NCBI GenBank assembly: GCA_035771175.1
Contig: CM069598.1
Coordinates: forward strand, 9,946,668-10,010,667
Length of the DNA stretch: 64,000 nucleotides
Origin: Paratinospora sagittata
Lineage: Eukaryota > Streptophyta > Magnoliopsida > Ranunculales > Menispermaceae
Direction of reading: 5' to 3'
A model generated the notes under the pieces. It saw nothing but the letters and a program-made list of their open reading frames with translations. It had not been told where the DNA came from and ran no database searches. Positions 47,763-64,000 of the stretch are shown one piece after another. The first letter of the stretch is position 1, and every line of letters starts with the position of its first letter. Made by a program: the position numbers and the translations under genes.

Positions 47763-48768
47763 ATAAGTGTTTGTTAGCATCAATCAATATTGAATATATG
47801 TTTATATATAGTAAAATTAGAAAGCTCAAACAACTTAGGTTGGTGTAATGGTTAAGAACCAATTTCATCTGAGCAGGCCACTCCCCATAGAGTATTCAAT
47901 GTGTGAGGTGGTTTAATAATAAGTGTTTCTACTTACAACTACTCCTTTATCTCAGGTAACAACTTTCCTTGAAACTATAATATCAAATTTACCTGTCTAA
48001 AATAATGGAAAGGAACAGAAAGAAAAATACTTAAATGATCTACATGGTTTAAATGACACAATACCAAAAGGATTAAACTTGGAATTTTAAAGGCCCACCT
48101 CATTAGAAGCATAATAGAGTTCTTACAAAATAAAAATAAAAAACCAAGCCCTAAGCTTCTAACTTGTTACATTTCATGCCTTGAGTCTGTTACCAGATCC
48201 ACCATAATAAATCTTACTTAGAAGCTTGGCTCTGGACTTGGGAAGTTACAGAAGTCTATTGGCTAACCACTGTATGCTTCATTTGATGATCATCACTGAT
48301 GTTTATCAATTGAAACATACAACAGGTAATTCATCCAAAACTCTCTTTGTGATATATTAAGTGGTTGTTACTAGTTACCTCAGTAGATGGCACTGCTTGA
48401 AGAGCCAAGCCTCCCTGTTATTGATGAGTTCAGCAGAAAGCACCGTGAGTCCTTCACCCTTTAACAAGATGAAGCATAGGTTATAATCTAACATTTCTAT
48501 GAACCTCGGAGGCTGGAACAGAATGTTTTCCATTCAAAATCATTCCATCCATCTATGGAGGGGGGAAAAAAGAATATATTTCTCAAATGTTGTTTGAAAC
48601 TAATGGTACATTATACCCAAGAATTCTCGCACTTTTCACTCTGTATAAAGAAACATTTATATTCTATCTACCCATTTGAACCTTCGGAACAACTAGAAGG
48701 AAGGAAGGAAGACATCTTAAAGTATAACTTACCTGCTACATTTTGACATATGCAACATTGCTACTTTC
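47763..48768. other. 3' flank of GLR3.4; no gene seen
   Basis: Mostly AT-rich. A taggttggtgtaatggttaag phrase near 47840 may be a SINE scrap. The final few hundred bases probably contain the 3' untranslated region of the minus-strand receptor gene. Confidence 0.4.
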
Positions 48769-55045
<6,277 letters not shown>

Positions 55046-56774
55046 CAGGACACGCAGAAGTTTATGACATCTCGGAACAAGTTTGTGAACTGCATCAAAA
55101 TTGATCCTAAACTTCAGCATCAACATCAGAAATATCATTATGAGCGGAGAAACAAGAATTCCAATCTTCAAATATAACATTAGTACCAAAATAGCAAGAA
55201 CAATGGTTAATTTTTTAAAAAGAAAAAGAAATGTCAACATGGGTCCTAAAATCTTTCTTTAAATATAAATATATAAACAAAACGGGGCATTATTAAGAAG
55301 AGTATCAAACAAAACAGATGATGAACATGGATTATAAAAACCACATATTTCTGAGAGACCCACTTCAGGAAGCAAATGAATAACTCTCAACATCTATTAA
55401 ACAACCAAATTTTAATGGGCACCTAGAACTCCTCAGTTTCAGATAATCACAGCTTACCCAACAAAACCCAAAACAGGAAAAGTAGTACTAATTAAGAAAT
55501 TCCCACTTGCCACAATCCAGCATTAAATATATCATCAACTAAAGAGCACACAAAAGATTTAACTTCTGCCCACCACCAAAATCCTCTTCAGAGAACAAAG
55601 CAGCCCAAGTAGTCCAATCAAATTCTCTTCTTAATAAGAAGCATTCAGCTTCTGCATTCCAACACCCAGAAGAGAGAAAAAGAGCCTCCAACAGTCGTGT
55701 AGACAGAGCAAAGTATCTTCCCGTACCACATAAAGAACTTAAAACCATACATACGTATATATATTTTGCTTTCAAATATATCAGAACAGAATCTCATCAA
55801 CTTCCTCAGTTCAAACACCACAGTTCTTCAAGTTCCTTCAGTCGCAATAGACACTTTCCCGAAATATCCCGTACGGACAACCGTACGTGAGGATGTCATC
55901 CTCTCTGCTCAATTTACTAACCGACCATCGAGGTAATCGGACGGTCCACGTGGCTTCCAAATGCCTCACAATTCTTTTTCAAAAAAAAAAAAAACCCTGA
56001 AAATGAAAATTATTCGAGACAGCCTGACAAATGTTGTTGCCCTAGCCAAGAGTGGTGATCCTGTGTAACCGCTATTTTTTAGTTATTCCAACTCCCGCCC
56101 CTTCCGAACACGTGGCTTCTGTTTTCTTTTCATTTTTACTATATGTTTCCAATTAATGAAGAAAGTGATAAATTAGGAGTAAGATTGTTAGGTTACCTAC
56201 AAGAGTACTTAATCTACTAGATTCGAGAAAACGACACAATTCGATCAGGTGCTTGCGGGAGTCAATTTTTTATACTCCGAATTTACGTGTAGATTAAAGA
56301 AAGATCGGAAAATAACACGTGCAGAAATAGTGCCCGTACCTACGGAAAAGAGCCAGGTTGTTAAGTAACGTCGGAGTCCTCTAGATAGCTCTTTTTGATC
56401 CCGGCACCAACGGCTACGAGAGCTGCAAGTAATTACGATACTGCCGCTACAGAAGCTCTGCTTTCAGCTTCTAGATTTGGATCACGAAGATTCCATTAGA
56501 GAGATCACAAAACCCTAACTGCAAGTAGCGATTGAATCAATGATTCTGTTGTTCGTATTATACATGTAAGAAGATCAATGAAAAGTTTCGAGAAATCGAA
56601 CCTTTGTTCGCACTCCGTTCTTTCTCTGAAGAAGATCTTCGCTGCCTCATTAATCGATCTGTGATTTCAAAGTTCGTATTGGAAACGGATTTCAATCGGA
56701 GATTCGGATTAATCCATTCAAAGCTAGAAGAGTTTGCTCTAGGGGTTTTGGAAAGTCAAGGAGGAGGAAATATA
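55046..56774 (-). other. 5' region of GLR3.4; no other gene seen
   Basis: No coding similarity. The part at 55.3-56.7 kb is less AT-rich and probably contains the receptor's 5' leader and promoter. A small perfect hairpin (cgtacgg, acaa, ccgtacg) lies near 55870-55888. The stretch 56180-56770 is of unknown origin and stops where the copia LTR begins. Confidence 0.4.
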
Positions 56775-57221
56775 TGTTAGAGAAATTCTTTTGGTGAGAA
56801 TTATCAACTAAAACATATGAACATTTACATCAAATGATCTAAGAGTCAATAAATTAAAAGCTCTGTCCTGCATTCATAATGACAGCATTCATGCATTGAT
56901 AATGACTGATTTTTTTTTAGAGCAGTATCGTTTATGTTTAAGATCAATACGTAATCTTTTATTTCGTCAAAAATAAAATAATAATAATACATGTGATCTG
57001 GGGACCTTAACCACCTTTTATAGATAACTTTTCGGTTATCTATTGATATATCTATTTTAGCCGGACTTTTTACATGATTATCCTTCAAAAAAAAAAAAAT
57101 TCACAAATACCATCTCCTAAAAAATAATGTCACATTTGCCACATTTTACTGTTCACTGCACAGTCAGCAAGCCAAATATGCGCCACGTCGGCGCGGAGGT
57201 GGAATTTTTTTAAGTAGAAGG

Positions 57222-57325
57222 GAAGGCGTCTTTTGAAAAGACGCCTTCTCTTCAAATCTTTCTTTTTTAAAATTAAAGGGAAGGCGTCTTTTCAAAAGAC
57301 GCCTTCCAAAAGACGCCTTCCCTTT
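57222..57325. repeat. Palindrome array in the left TIR of the Pack-MULE
   Basis: A 27-bp palindrome (gaaggcgtctttt, one central base, aaaagacgccttc) occurs at 57222-57248 and 57279-57307, with a third half copy right after. The right TIR has three counterparts near 58055-58083, 58108-58141 and 58168-58196. Each can form a hairpin; spacing is about 55-60 bp. Confidence 0.85.
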
Positions 57326-57750
57326 AATTTTTTTTTTTTTTGTCTTCTTCCTTTCACACCTTCTCTCTCCGCATTTCAAATCTTTCTTTTTTTAAACTAA
57401 AGGGAAGGCGTTAATTTTTTTTTTTTTTTGGGTCTTCTTCCTTTCACACCTTCTCTCTCCGCATTCAGTACCTTCTCTCTCCGCATTCAGCACGTTACGT
57501 TTTCTCTCTCTCTGAATGTTTCAATTTTCAAAATCAAAGAGATCGGTTATTCACAACAGAAATTAAGAGAAAAAACTTGGTGTCATTAAGAATTTATTCA
57601 TGGAGTAAGAACTCAAATTTCCTTCTTCTATATATATCATCAACAACTGGTCAATTATCTGCGGCATATATATGTAATAATCTGTATCTCCTGTTGATCT
57701 TGAATTTTTATTTATTTTTTTCCTCTTGTTGATTTGAATTCAGAGACAAA

Positions 57751-57925
57751 ATGGTGGATCATGTTGAAGACACAACGCCAACTGAATCTTTGTTGGAGAA
57801 GATTCACAACCACGACGCGTCTTCGTCTTCCTCGGATTCTGAATCCGAAAAATACATTCCATCGAAGAAAAGTCGATTGTTCGGGAGAGACAAACCTGTC
57901 CACGCTGTTCTTGGTGGCGGAAAAC
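57751..57925 (+). pseudogene. Captured first coding exon of a reticulon-like (RTNLB) gene
   Basis: The exon has 58 codons starting [17 protein letters not shown], with a Ser/Asp/Glu-rich middle, then [18 protein letters not shown], followed by C and a GTACGC donor in the phase expected for RTNLB exon 1. This is the variable N-terminal arm of plant reticulon-like proteins, which shape tubular ER; the membrane hairpin (reticulon homology domain) is not present. Just before it, a T-rich run and gaattcag look like the end of a 5'-leader intron. The frame has no stop or frameshift, so capture was recent or the piece has stayed under constraint. It could be transcribed only if a promoter was captured too. 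It is a gene fragment, not a functional gene. Confidence 0.85.
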
Positions 57926-58972
57926 GTACGCCTCTACCTCTCTCTCTCTCTCTCTCGTTTTCCGTCTTAGAGCATTTTGTAACTCAATTCGTGAAAATTG
58001 AAACATTCAGAGAGAGGTGTGAAAGGAAAAAGACCAAAAAAAAAAAAAATTAAAGGGAAGGCGTCTTTTGAAAAGACGCCTTCCCTCTAGTTTAAAAAAA
58101 AAAATTGAAGAGAATGCGTCTTTTAAAAAGACGCCTTCTCTTCCGTTTTAAAAAAAAAAATAGTGAAGGGAATGCGTCTTTTGAAAAGACGCCTTCCCTT
58201 CCACTTAAAAAAATTCCACCTCCGCGCCGACGTGGCGCATATTTGGCTCGCTGACTGTGCGCTGACTGTGCAGTAAACAGTAAAATGTGGCAAATGTGAC
58301 ATTATTTTTTAGGGGATGGTATTTGTGAAATTTTTTTTTTTGAAGGGTAATCATGTAAAAAGTCCTATTTTAGCCCATCATAAAAATAAAAAATGTCTAC
58401 ATTATATTATATACATTAAAGCCTAAATTATTTAAAATTTTGTAGATAACTTTTAATTAGGTTTAACTTTATTTAACAATCCACAATACATAATTATTTA
58501 CTTATAAGCCCAACTTTGAATTAATGATCTAACAATCTCTCACTTAGGCTATACGTGTAGCTTTATAATTATGCTTTGTAAAAATAACCGAAAGAGCTCA
58601 ACTTTGCTGTCATTATCAAAATGTATCTATAACCAATCCGGTCCATCAATCATACCAATATAGGATCAAAGCGTTCTTCATTACAACTGTTGTAACTCAA
58701 CCCAACAATGGTCACGTATGCGATACAATTAAATGACATGGATCATGATGTGAATGTGTAGCATGAAAATGTCATGTAATGTAATTTTAACATGCATATT
58801 TCCAACTAGTCCACCCTTAAACCTTAGTGAGATCAAACCATACAAAAATCACAGTGTAAATAAACTAAAACTTTATTTTTGTAGAAAATAACCTCAAAAT
58901 ATTCATAAACTGAAATAACTAAAAAAATGTATATATCATAAACACGTATAAAAGTATAAACTCCCACTAAAA

Positions 58973-59404
58973 CTAAATATCATCACCCATACGAGTAGTG
59001 TGCTCATGAAACAGTTTGAGTGGCAATCCCTTAATAAGCAAATCCGCAGCCATGGAGTTTGTTCCGAGGTGTTCTATAGACAACTGTCTACTCTGAACTC
59101 TTTCTTTAACAACCAGGAACTTTATGTTTATATGTTTTGACTTCGTCGAGCTCCTGTTGTTGTTGAAATATAGAACTGCTAACTTATTGTCACATAATAA
59201 CTTGAGTGGTCGTTCAACACTGTCCACTATGCACAGCCTCGTGACAAAATTCCGCAGCCATGTTCCGTGATTAGATGCCTCATAACATGCTATGAACTCT
59301 GCTGCCATGGTAGAAGAGGCTATAAGTGATTGTTTAGCACTCTTTCAGGAGATAACACCTTCAACTAGCAAATAGATATACTTAGATGTAGATTTCATAC
59401 TATC
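58973..59404 (-). pseudogene. Copia RNase H remnant
   Basis: AAEFIACYEASNHGTWLRNF, followed by CDNKLAVLYFNNNRSSTKSK and HINIKFLVVKERV, is the copia RNase H signature, ending near a usual LPLKLFHEHTTRMG tail. Upstream of 59308 the frame is broken by a stop and a shift. Confidence 0.85.
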
Positions 59405-60659
59405 TTAGCATCTCGCAAAATCAGAGTCAGTATAACTAACGATCTCAAGCTTATCTAACATCCGATACGTGAGCATATGTAGTCTTTTGTTCTCTGTAAG
59501 TACCGTAAGACCCGTTTGACTGCTTTCCAATGGTCTATTCCTGGATTGCTTAAATATCTGCCCAACATCCCAGTATTGTACGCAATATCCAGACGCGTAC
59601 AAACCTGAGCATACATTAAACTCCCTACTACGGAAGCATAGAAAATCTTCTACATTTTCTTTTCCTCAAAATCATTTTTAGGGCACTAATTAAGACTAAA
59701 CTTGTCTCCCTTAGCCACAGGGGTATCACTTAGTTTGCAATCTTGTATGTCATATCGCTTGAAAATCTTTTCGATATAACTCTTTTGTGATAATCCAAGA
59801 ATACCCCGAGAGCAATCTCGGTGTATTTGAATGCCTAATATAAAAGAGGTGTCACCAAGATTTTTCATCTCAAAATTCTTAGCTAGAAATATCTTGGTTT
59901 CGTGCAATAAGCCTATATTATTGCTGACAAGTAAGATGTCATCGACATATAAAATCAGCAAAATGTGTTTGCTTCCACATAACTTATGGTATATACAATC
60001 ATCGACCAAATTCATTTCAAAATCAAACGAGATGATCACTTGATGAAACTTGAAATACCATTGTCAATATGCTTGTTTGAGTCCATAGATGGATTTTTAA
60101 GTTTGCAAACCATATTTTTTGAGTCGCCCAACATTAAGTTTTTTGGCTACACCATATAAATCGTCTCATCAATGTTACCATTGAGAAACGTTGTCTTCAC
60201 ATCCATTTGATGTAACTCAAGATTGAAATGTGCTACCAATGTCATTATAATTCTGAACGAGTCTTTCAAAGAAACCGGAAAGAAAGTCTTTGTATAGTCG
60301 ATGCCTCCTTTCTGTGTAAAGCCCTTTGTGACAAGACGAGCTTTGTATATCTCCACATCACCTTTTGAATCCCTGTTGATTTTAAATATCTATTTGCAAC
60401 CAATGAGTTTCACACCTTCTGGTAATGGGACAAGATTCCACACATCATTGTCCTTCATGGACTTAATATATTCATTCATGGCATCAATCCACTTATGAAA
60501 GTTAGAACTTTGCATGGCTTGACGGAAGTTGATCGGATCATCTTCTATCACTCCAATATCTACCTCACGTTCTTGGAGATATACAATATAGTCGTCTGGC
60601 ACTGCACCCCTCCTTTCTCTAGTGGATATCCTTAATGACATAAGTTCTTCAGGTGCCAA
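59405..60659 (-). pseudogene. Copia reverse transcriptase remnant
   Basis: Pieces in three frames give the N-terminal part (NFHKWIDAMNEYIKSMKDN, 60390-60659), FTQKGGIDYTKTFFPV and DVKTTFLNGNIDETIYM (60147-60356), the catalytic YVDDILL (59686-60039) and SYTDSDFA (59405-59602). Frameshifts near 60370, 60100 and 59650 and in-frame stops make it non-functional. Confidence 0.85.
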
Positions 60660-60710
60660 ATTTTATTCTTCTGGAACAATTTCTTGAATGGGAGGTTCTA
60701 TGACATTGTC

Positions 60711-61802
60711 TTAATTTGTTGTGTCTTGAACAAAGTCAGGAATAAGATCCTGATCAATGTTAATAACACTTGTGGGAATATCAACATATTCCTCTTCAAA
60801 GACTGAGTCTTTAACTGTATCTCCCCCTGCAAACTCGACATCCTCAAATAACTGGGCATTTCCCGACTCGAAAATTAATTTAGTTGTGGGATCATAAAAC
60901 TTGTACCCCCTGGATCTTTCAGAGTATCTAATAAAATAGCAACTCACAATCCTTGAGTCCAGTTTCTTTTAATTAGGCCAATAAGGCCTTGCCTCAGCTG
61001 GACATCCCCAAACATGCAAGTGTTTTAGACTAGGCCTTTTGCTCCTCCAAAATTCATAGGGGGTTTTGGTAATCACCTTAGTTGGAACTCTATTAAGTAT
61101 ATAAGCTGCAATCTTAAGTGCTTCTCCTTAAAGTGATTCTGGTAAGGTAAAATGACTGATCATACTCCTCACTATGTCCTTGAGAGTTCTGTTTCATTTT
61201 TTAGCAGCACCATTCATAGTGAGCGAACCCGACATAATGTATTGTGGGACGATACCGCATTCCTCTAGGAACTTAGCAAATGGTCCTGATTGTTGTTCAC
61301 CTGAACCGTCATATCTTTCATAGTACTCACCACCACTATCAAATTTGACGTTTTTTATCCTTTTACTGAGTTGATTTTCAACTTCAGCCATATAATTTTT
61401 TGAACACATCCAACGACTGTGACTTTTTATGAATGAAATATATATAGCCATATCTGAAAAATCGTCTATAAACGTTACAAAGTATTATTGACCATTCCAA
61501 ACAACTTTAGGAAATGAACCACAAATATTCATATGTATAAGTTCTATGACATCCAAAGTCCCGTTGGCTTCAAATCTCCTACTGTTGGTTTGTTTTCCCT
61601 TTATACAGTTAACACAAACATCAAAATCTGTGAAATCTAAGGAATTTAGAATTTCGTCTGACACAAGTCTTTCTATTCTCCGTCTGGAGATATAACCTAA
61701 TCTCTCGTGCCATTACGCAGTCGAATTCTCATTGGTTAATTTTCTTTTGATACCTCGTGTACTTAATTGCAGGGATTTATTAAATGAAGCAATTGTATCA
61801 AT
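60711..61802 (-). pseudogene. Copia integrase remnant
   Basis: From right to left the pieces are the zinc-finger and core region with several stops (61452-61802), the core with VKFDSGGEYYERYDGSG and ECGIVPQYIMSGS (61194-61451), and the C-terminal GYKFYDPTTKLIFESGNAQ (60711-60947), typical of the copia integrase end. There are multiple breaks. Confidence 0.75.
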
Positions 61803-62201
61803 TCAATAAAGATTATCATATCCTGAAAAAGAACTAGAACCAACCAATTTTGAATCATGAAACAAACTAAATTTTTCATTATCAAATGAACAAGAATAAC
61901 TAGATTTGTCTACAGTAGAAATAGAAATCAAATTCCGTCTAAAAGATGGTACAATAAATGTCTTAACAAAATCCAAATAAAATTCAGTCTTTAATAATAA
62001 TCTAAAATTTTCTATTGCCTCAACTTGAACCGTCTTGCTATTGCCCACATAGATGTATCTTTCAGCATCACTTGGTTTTCGACAACTCAGGCAACCCTGC
62101 ATGGACACACTGATGTGAGTTGTTGCACCAGAATCTATCAACCACGTGTGTCTAGGTACCGATGTTAAATTAACCTCAGAACAAACCAAATTAAGAAACA
62201 T
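61803..62201 (-). pseudogene. Copia protease remnant
   Basis: HTWLIDSGATTHIS carries the aspartic protease DSG triad. NLISISTVDKSSYSCSFDN is the usual stretch between protease and the integrase zinc finger. About 130 codons stay open. Confidence 0.85.
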
Positions 62202-62234
62202 ACATTTCTTAGCACGCCATGCGTGATAGTTGGT

Positions 62235-62466
62235 TCATTGCTTATTCTTATGCCCTTCAGCTACACAAAAGAAACAATCAGTACCTCCCGATTCATTCAG
62301 TTTCTTTTGTTGTTTCTTTTGAGGTGTCGTATCTGCATCATCCTTATCTTTCGTTCTTTTCTTTCCCTTGTCCTTAGAGGTTGATGCCAGGTAAACACTC
62401 TCTGTTTTATCTTGTTTTAGCCTTTCCTCTTCCTGAACACAGTGTGAGATGAGCTTTGTGGTGACC
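62235..62466 (-). pseudogene. Copia gag C-terminus with a degenerate zinc knuckle
   Basis: LISHCVQEEERLKQDKTES and a Lys-rich stretch precede CFFCVAEGHKNKQ, a CCHC knuckle whose last Cys is lost. Homology stops near 62466 and the frame continues by chance into other sequence. Confidence 0.75.
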
Positions 62467-64000
62467 CCGCACTCCAGATCACCATCTCCGCGGGACGGCA
62501 TGTGGAATATTGAGGCGGGACGTCCGACGTAGGCATCTCTAACCACCCTTAACCCCGTGTGAGGCAGTTGAGACCCTAAGAGCCTTATACAAAACTAAAA
62601 CATAACTTGTGCAGTTCTACCATCTAAGATAATCATCAAGATCAAACCACAAATAATGTATACATAAAACCATAACTCATTAGTCCATCAAGATGGACAT
62701 ACATATATAGGTCCAAAAACCATGGGTACCAAAAATCAACTGTTATATTTGCCACATAGTCTAACTAACAAGAACCCAACTCACCAAATACTATAAATGT
62801 GATAAGTGATATAATTACCTAGTCCAAAATAAGAATACATCATAATTAAAACAAAGTTCACCAAAAACGCCTCCCAACTCACGTTGAGGCCTTAAACTCT
62901 ACGGCGGCAAGGTCCTCAAGAGATGACTACTCATTTGCCCTTGTCCTGAGCAAAAGGGCCTGAAAAGAGGAAAATGAGGATGAGCCAACGGTGCCCAGTG
63001 AATAGAACTAAAATATATCATCAATACTCATCAATAAAATAGTGAATAGTGTGGAAAAATGATCCCGGGGTACTAGACGCTGCGGTGTGCTGTGTACTGG
63101 GATGTGACAATATTATGTGGTATATAATGACTGGGGTACGCTCGGTATGAGGTGCCCATCACTCCGCCATTATGGGGTGTGACAAAAATGCCTTATGTAA
63201 ATTGTCACACCCTATACCGGCGGTGTGATATATCATATATCATGTATGCATGTTAATGTGTAGAATGATTAAAACTCATAACATATAGATATCAAGCATT
63301 TATAATAGTTTAATGCAAGTAAAAGCCTATTATTTCGATTCGACATTCTATATGTATTGAGGTTACTAGTGCACATATATTTCACGGTACCGTTCCCATC
63401 CCCAATCATATTCATCTGAGGTTACTAGTGCACGTATATTTTATCGTACTGTTCCCGTCCCCGAATGTTTCATTTCTAAAACCCTCCTATGACAATATCA
63501 AGTCTCCCTATTAGCCAGATAGATGAGCCAAGCCAAGGTTATAAGGTTTTTCTCAAATCAATGCATCATTCAAACCATTGGAACACAATCATGCATTCAA
63601 ATCATATAAGATGTAATTTATATGATGACATAAAATATTTAAACATAAATGAAGTTTACTCACAACCAAGTCTCGTGAGAGTATCTAACCACACACAGTA
63701 ACCCAAACCGATTCAACCAATATAAGATCCCAAAATGATCATCAATATCCAAAACATACATCAATTTCTATGTTCATCCACATAGAAAATATACATCATT
63801 TAATCAACCCACATATAGACAATAGATCTATATTTTCTCTAATTTCAACATACATCTCAATCCACATGTCATGGGCCTCAAATGCCTAATCCCCCTCATG
63901 AATCACTCAATTCAACAAATATACTGATTTTCCATCCCTAGGCATAAACATGCCCAAATTAGGGAATTTAATCATATATAGGCCTAACCCACGACATGGT
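62467..64000. other. LTR-type repeat debris; no gene
   Basis: The junction with the copia gag is abrupt. Around 62960-63000 gaggatgagccaacggtg and cccagtgaata resemble the inner LTR region of gypsy elements on minus. tgtcacaccctatacc at 63203 looks like an LTR terminus. A 40-bp phrase (gaggttactagtgcac...) occurs twice, at 63359 and 63419. The window ends inside this element. Confidence 0.45.

Larger units (their letters stand above)
57063..58365 (+). mobile_element. Pack-MULE (1303 bp) carrying a reticulon gene fragment
   Basis: The ends ggactttttacatgatta (57063) and taatcatgtaaaaagtcc (to 58365) open long terminal inverted repeats that can be followed for roughly 350-400 bp on each side. 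A perfect 10-bp direct repeat, tattttagcc, flanks it (57053-57062 and 58366-58375). Long TIRs starting with G and a 9-11 bp target duplication are hallmarks of Mutator-like elements. There is no transposase. The unique middle (about 57480-58005) is host gene sequence: 5' noncoding sequence, a splice acceptor, the first coding exon of a reticulon-like gene and the start of its intron. Genomic DNA, not cDNA, was therefore captured. It sits inside the copia 3' LTR and is thus younger than that insertion. Confidence 0.88.
56775..62466 (-). mobile_element. Decayed Ty1/copia retrotransposon, 5' end missing
   Basis: Reading minus, remnants come in the order gag zinc knuckle, protease, integrase, reverse transcriptase, RNase H and then the 3' LTR, which is the copia order. 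The 3' LTR runs in plus coordinates from tgttag (56775) to ctaaca (58534) and is about 447 bp once the nested Pack-MULE and its target repeat are removed. A purine-rich AGTGAGAGAT lies just before it. The polyprotein is broken by many stops and frameshifts. Gag upstream of about 62466, the primer site and the 5' LTR are absent, and different repeat sequence follows. The element is dead. Confidence 0.85.

Noticed and set aside
57222..58196. Regularly spaced palindromes as a CRISPR-like array
   Set aside because: This is a plant nuclear locus. The palindromes lie inside transposon terminal repeats and are not separated by unique spacers.
62235..62546. Complete copia gag start at 62546
   Set aside because: Gag similarity begins only at about 62466; the upstream part of the frame is unrelated repeat sequence read by chance.

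Overview
The window is AT-rich nuclear DNA from a flowering plant, most likely a eudicot. The reasons are plant-specific gene families with many short AT-rich introns, plant-type LTR retrotransposons, a mutator-like element that has captured host gene sequence, hAT-type miniature elements, and long gene-poor stretches. I cannot name the species from sequence alone.

Layout. Positions 1572-9068 are a composite Ty3/gypsy insertion with a 5-bp target duplication. It contains a fused gag/integrase remnant on the minus strand and two copies of one LTR-like arm in opposite orientation. Positions 9.2-23.2 kb hold a tandem array of genes for the TMEM97/EXPERA family of four-helix ER membrane proteins: pseudogene (9.2-10.2 kb), gene 1 (13.3-15.4 kb), pseudogene (18.4-20.1 kb), gene 2 (20.7-23.0 kb). 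The array arose by duplication of a pseudogene-plus-gene block. Gene 2 has two complete alternative first exons in front of one shared second exon. At 24.2-25.4 kb on the plus strand is a three-exon gene for a 98-residue protein that I do not securely recognise. At 27.2-31.4 kb (minus) is a nine-exon gene for an organelle-type RluA-family RNA pseudouridine synthase. At 37.1-39.4 kb (minus) is a six-exon gene for an Spg1/Tem1-type small GTPase. At 44.9-46.5 kb (plus) is an intronless cytochrome P450 of the CYP77B subfamily. At 48.8-55.0 kb (minus) is a six-exon GLR3.4-type glutamate receptor-like channel. Positions 56.8-62.5 kb are a decayed Ty1/copia element on the minus strand, and its 3' LTR is split by a 1.3-kb Pack-MULE carrying the first coding exon of a reticulon-like (RTNLB) gene. 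The last 1.5 kb is LTR-type repeat debris.

The host genes are independent housekeeping or signalling genes and not an operon-like system. The one neighbourhood link I can suggest is TMEM97 next to GLR3.4/3.5, which I recall as conserved in Arabidopsis. I found no unprecedented biological system. The observations most worth a second look are the Pack-MULE with its intact reticulon exon and palindrome array, the alternative first exons of TMEM97 gene 2, and the paralogous empty sites that date transposon insertions. Exon boundaries were worked out by hand from GT/AG sites, reading phase and family similarity. They are consistent in phase for every multi-exon gene reported here, but no transcript evidence was available.
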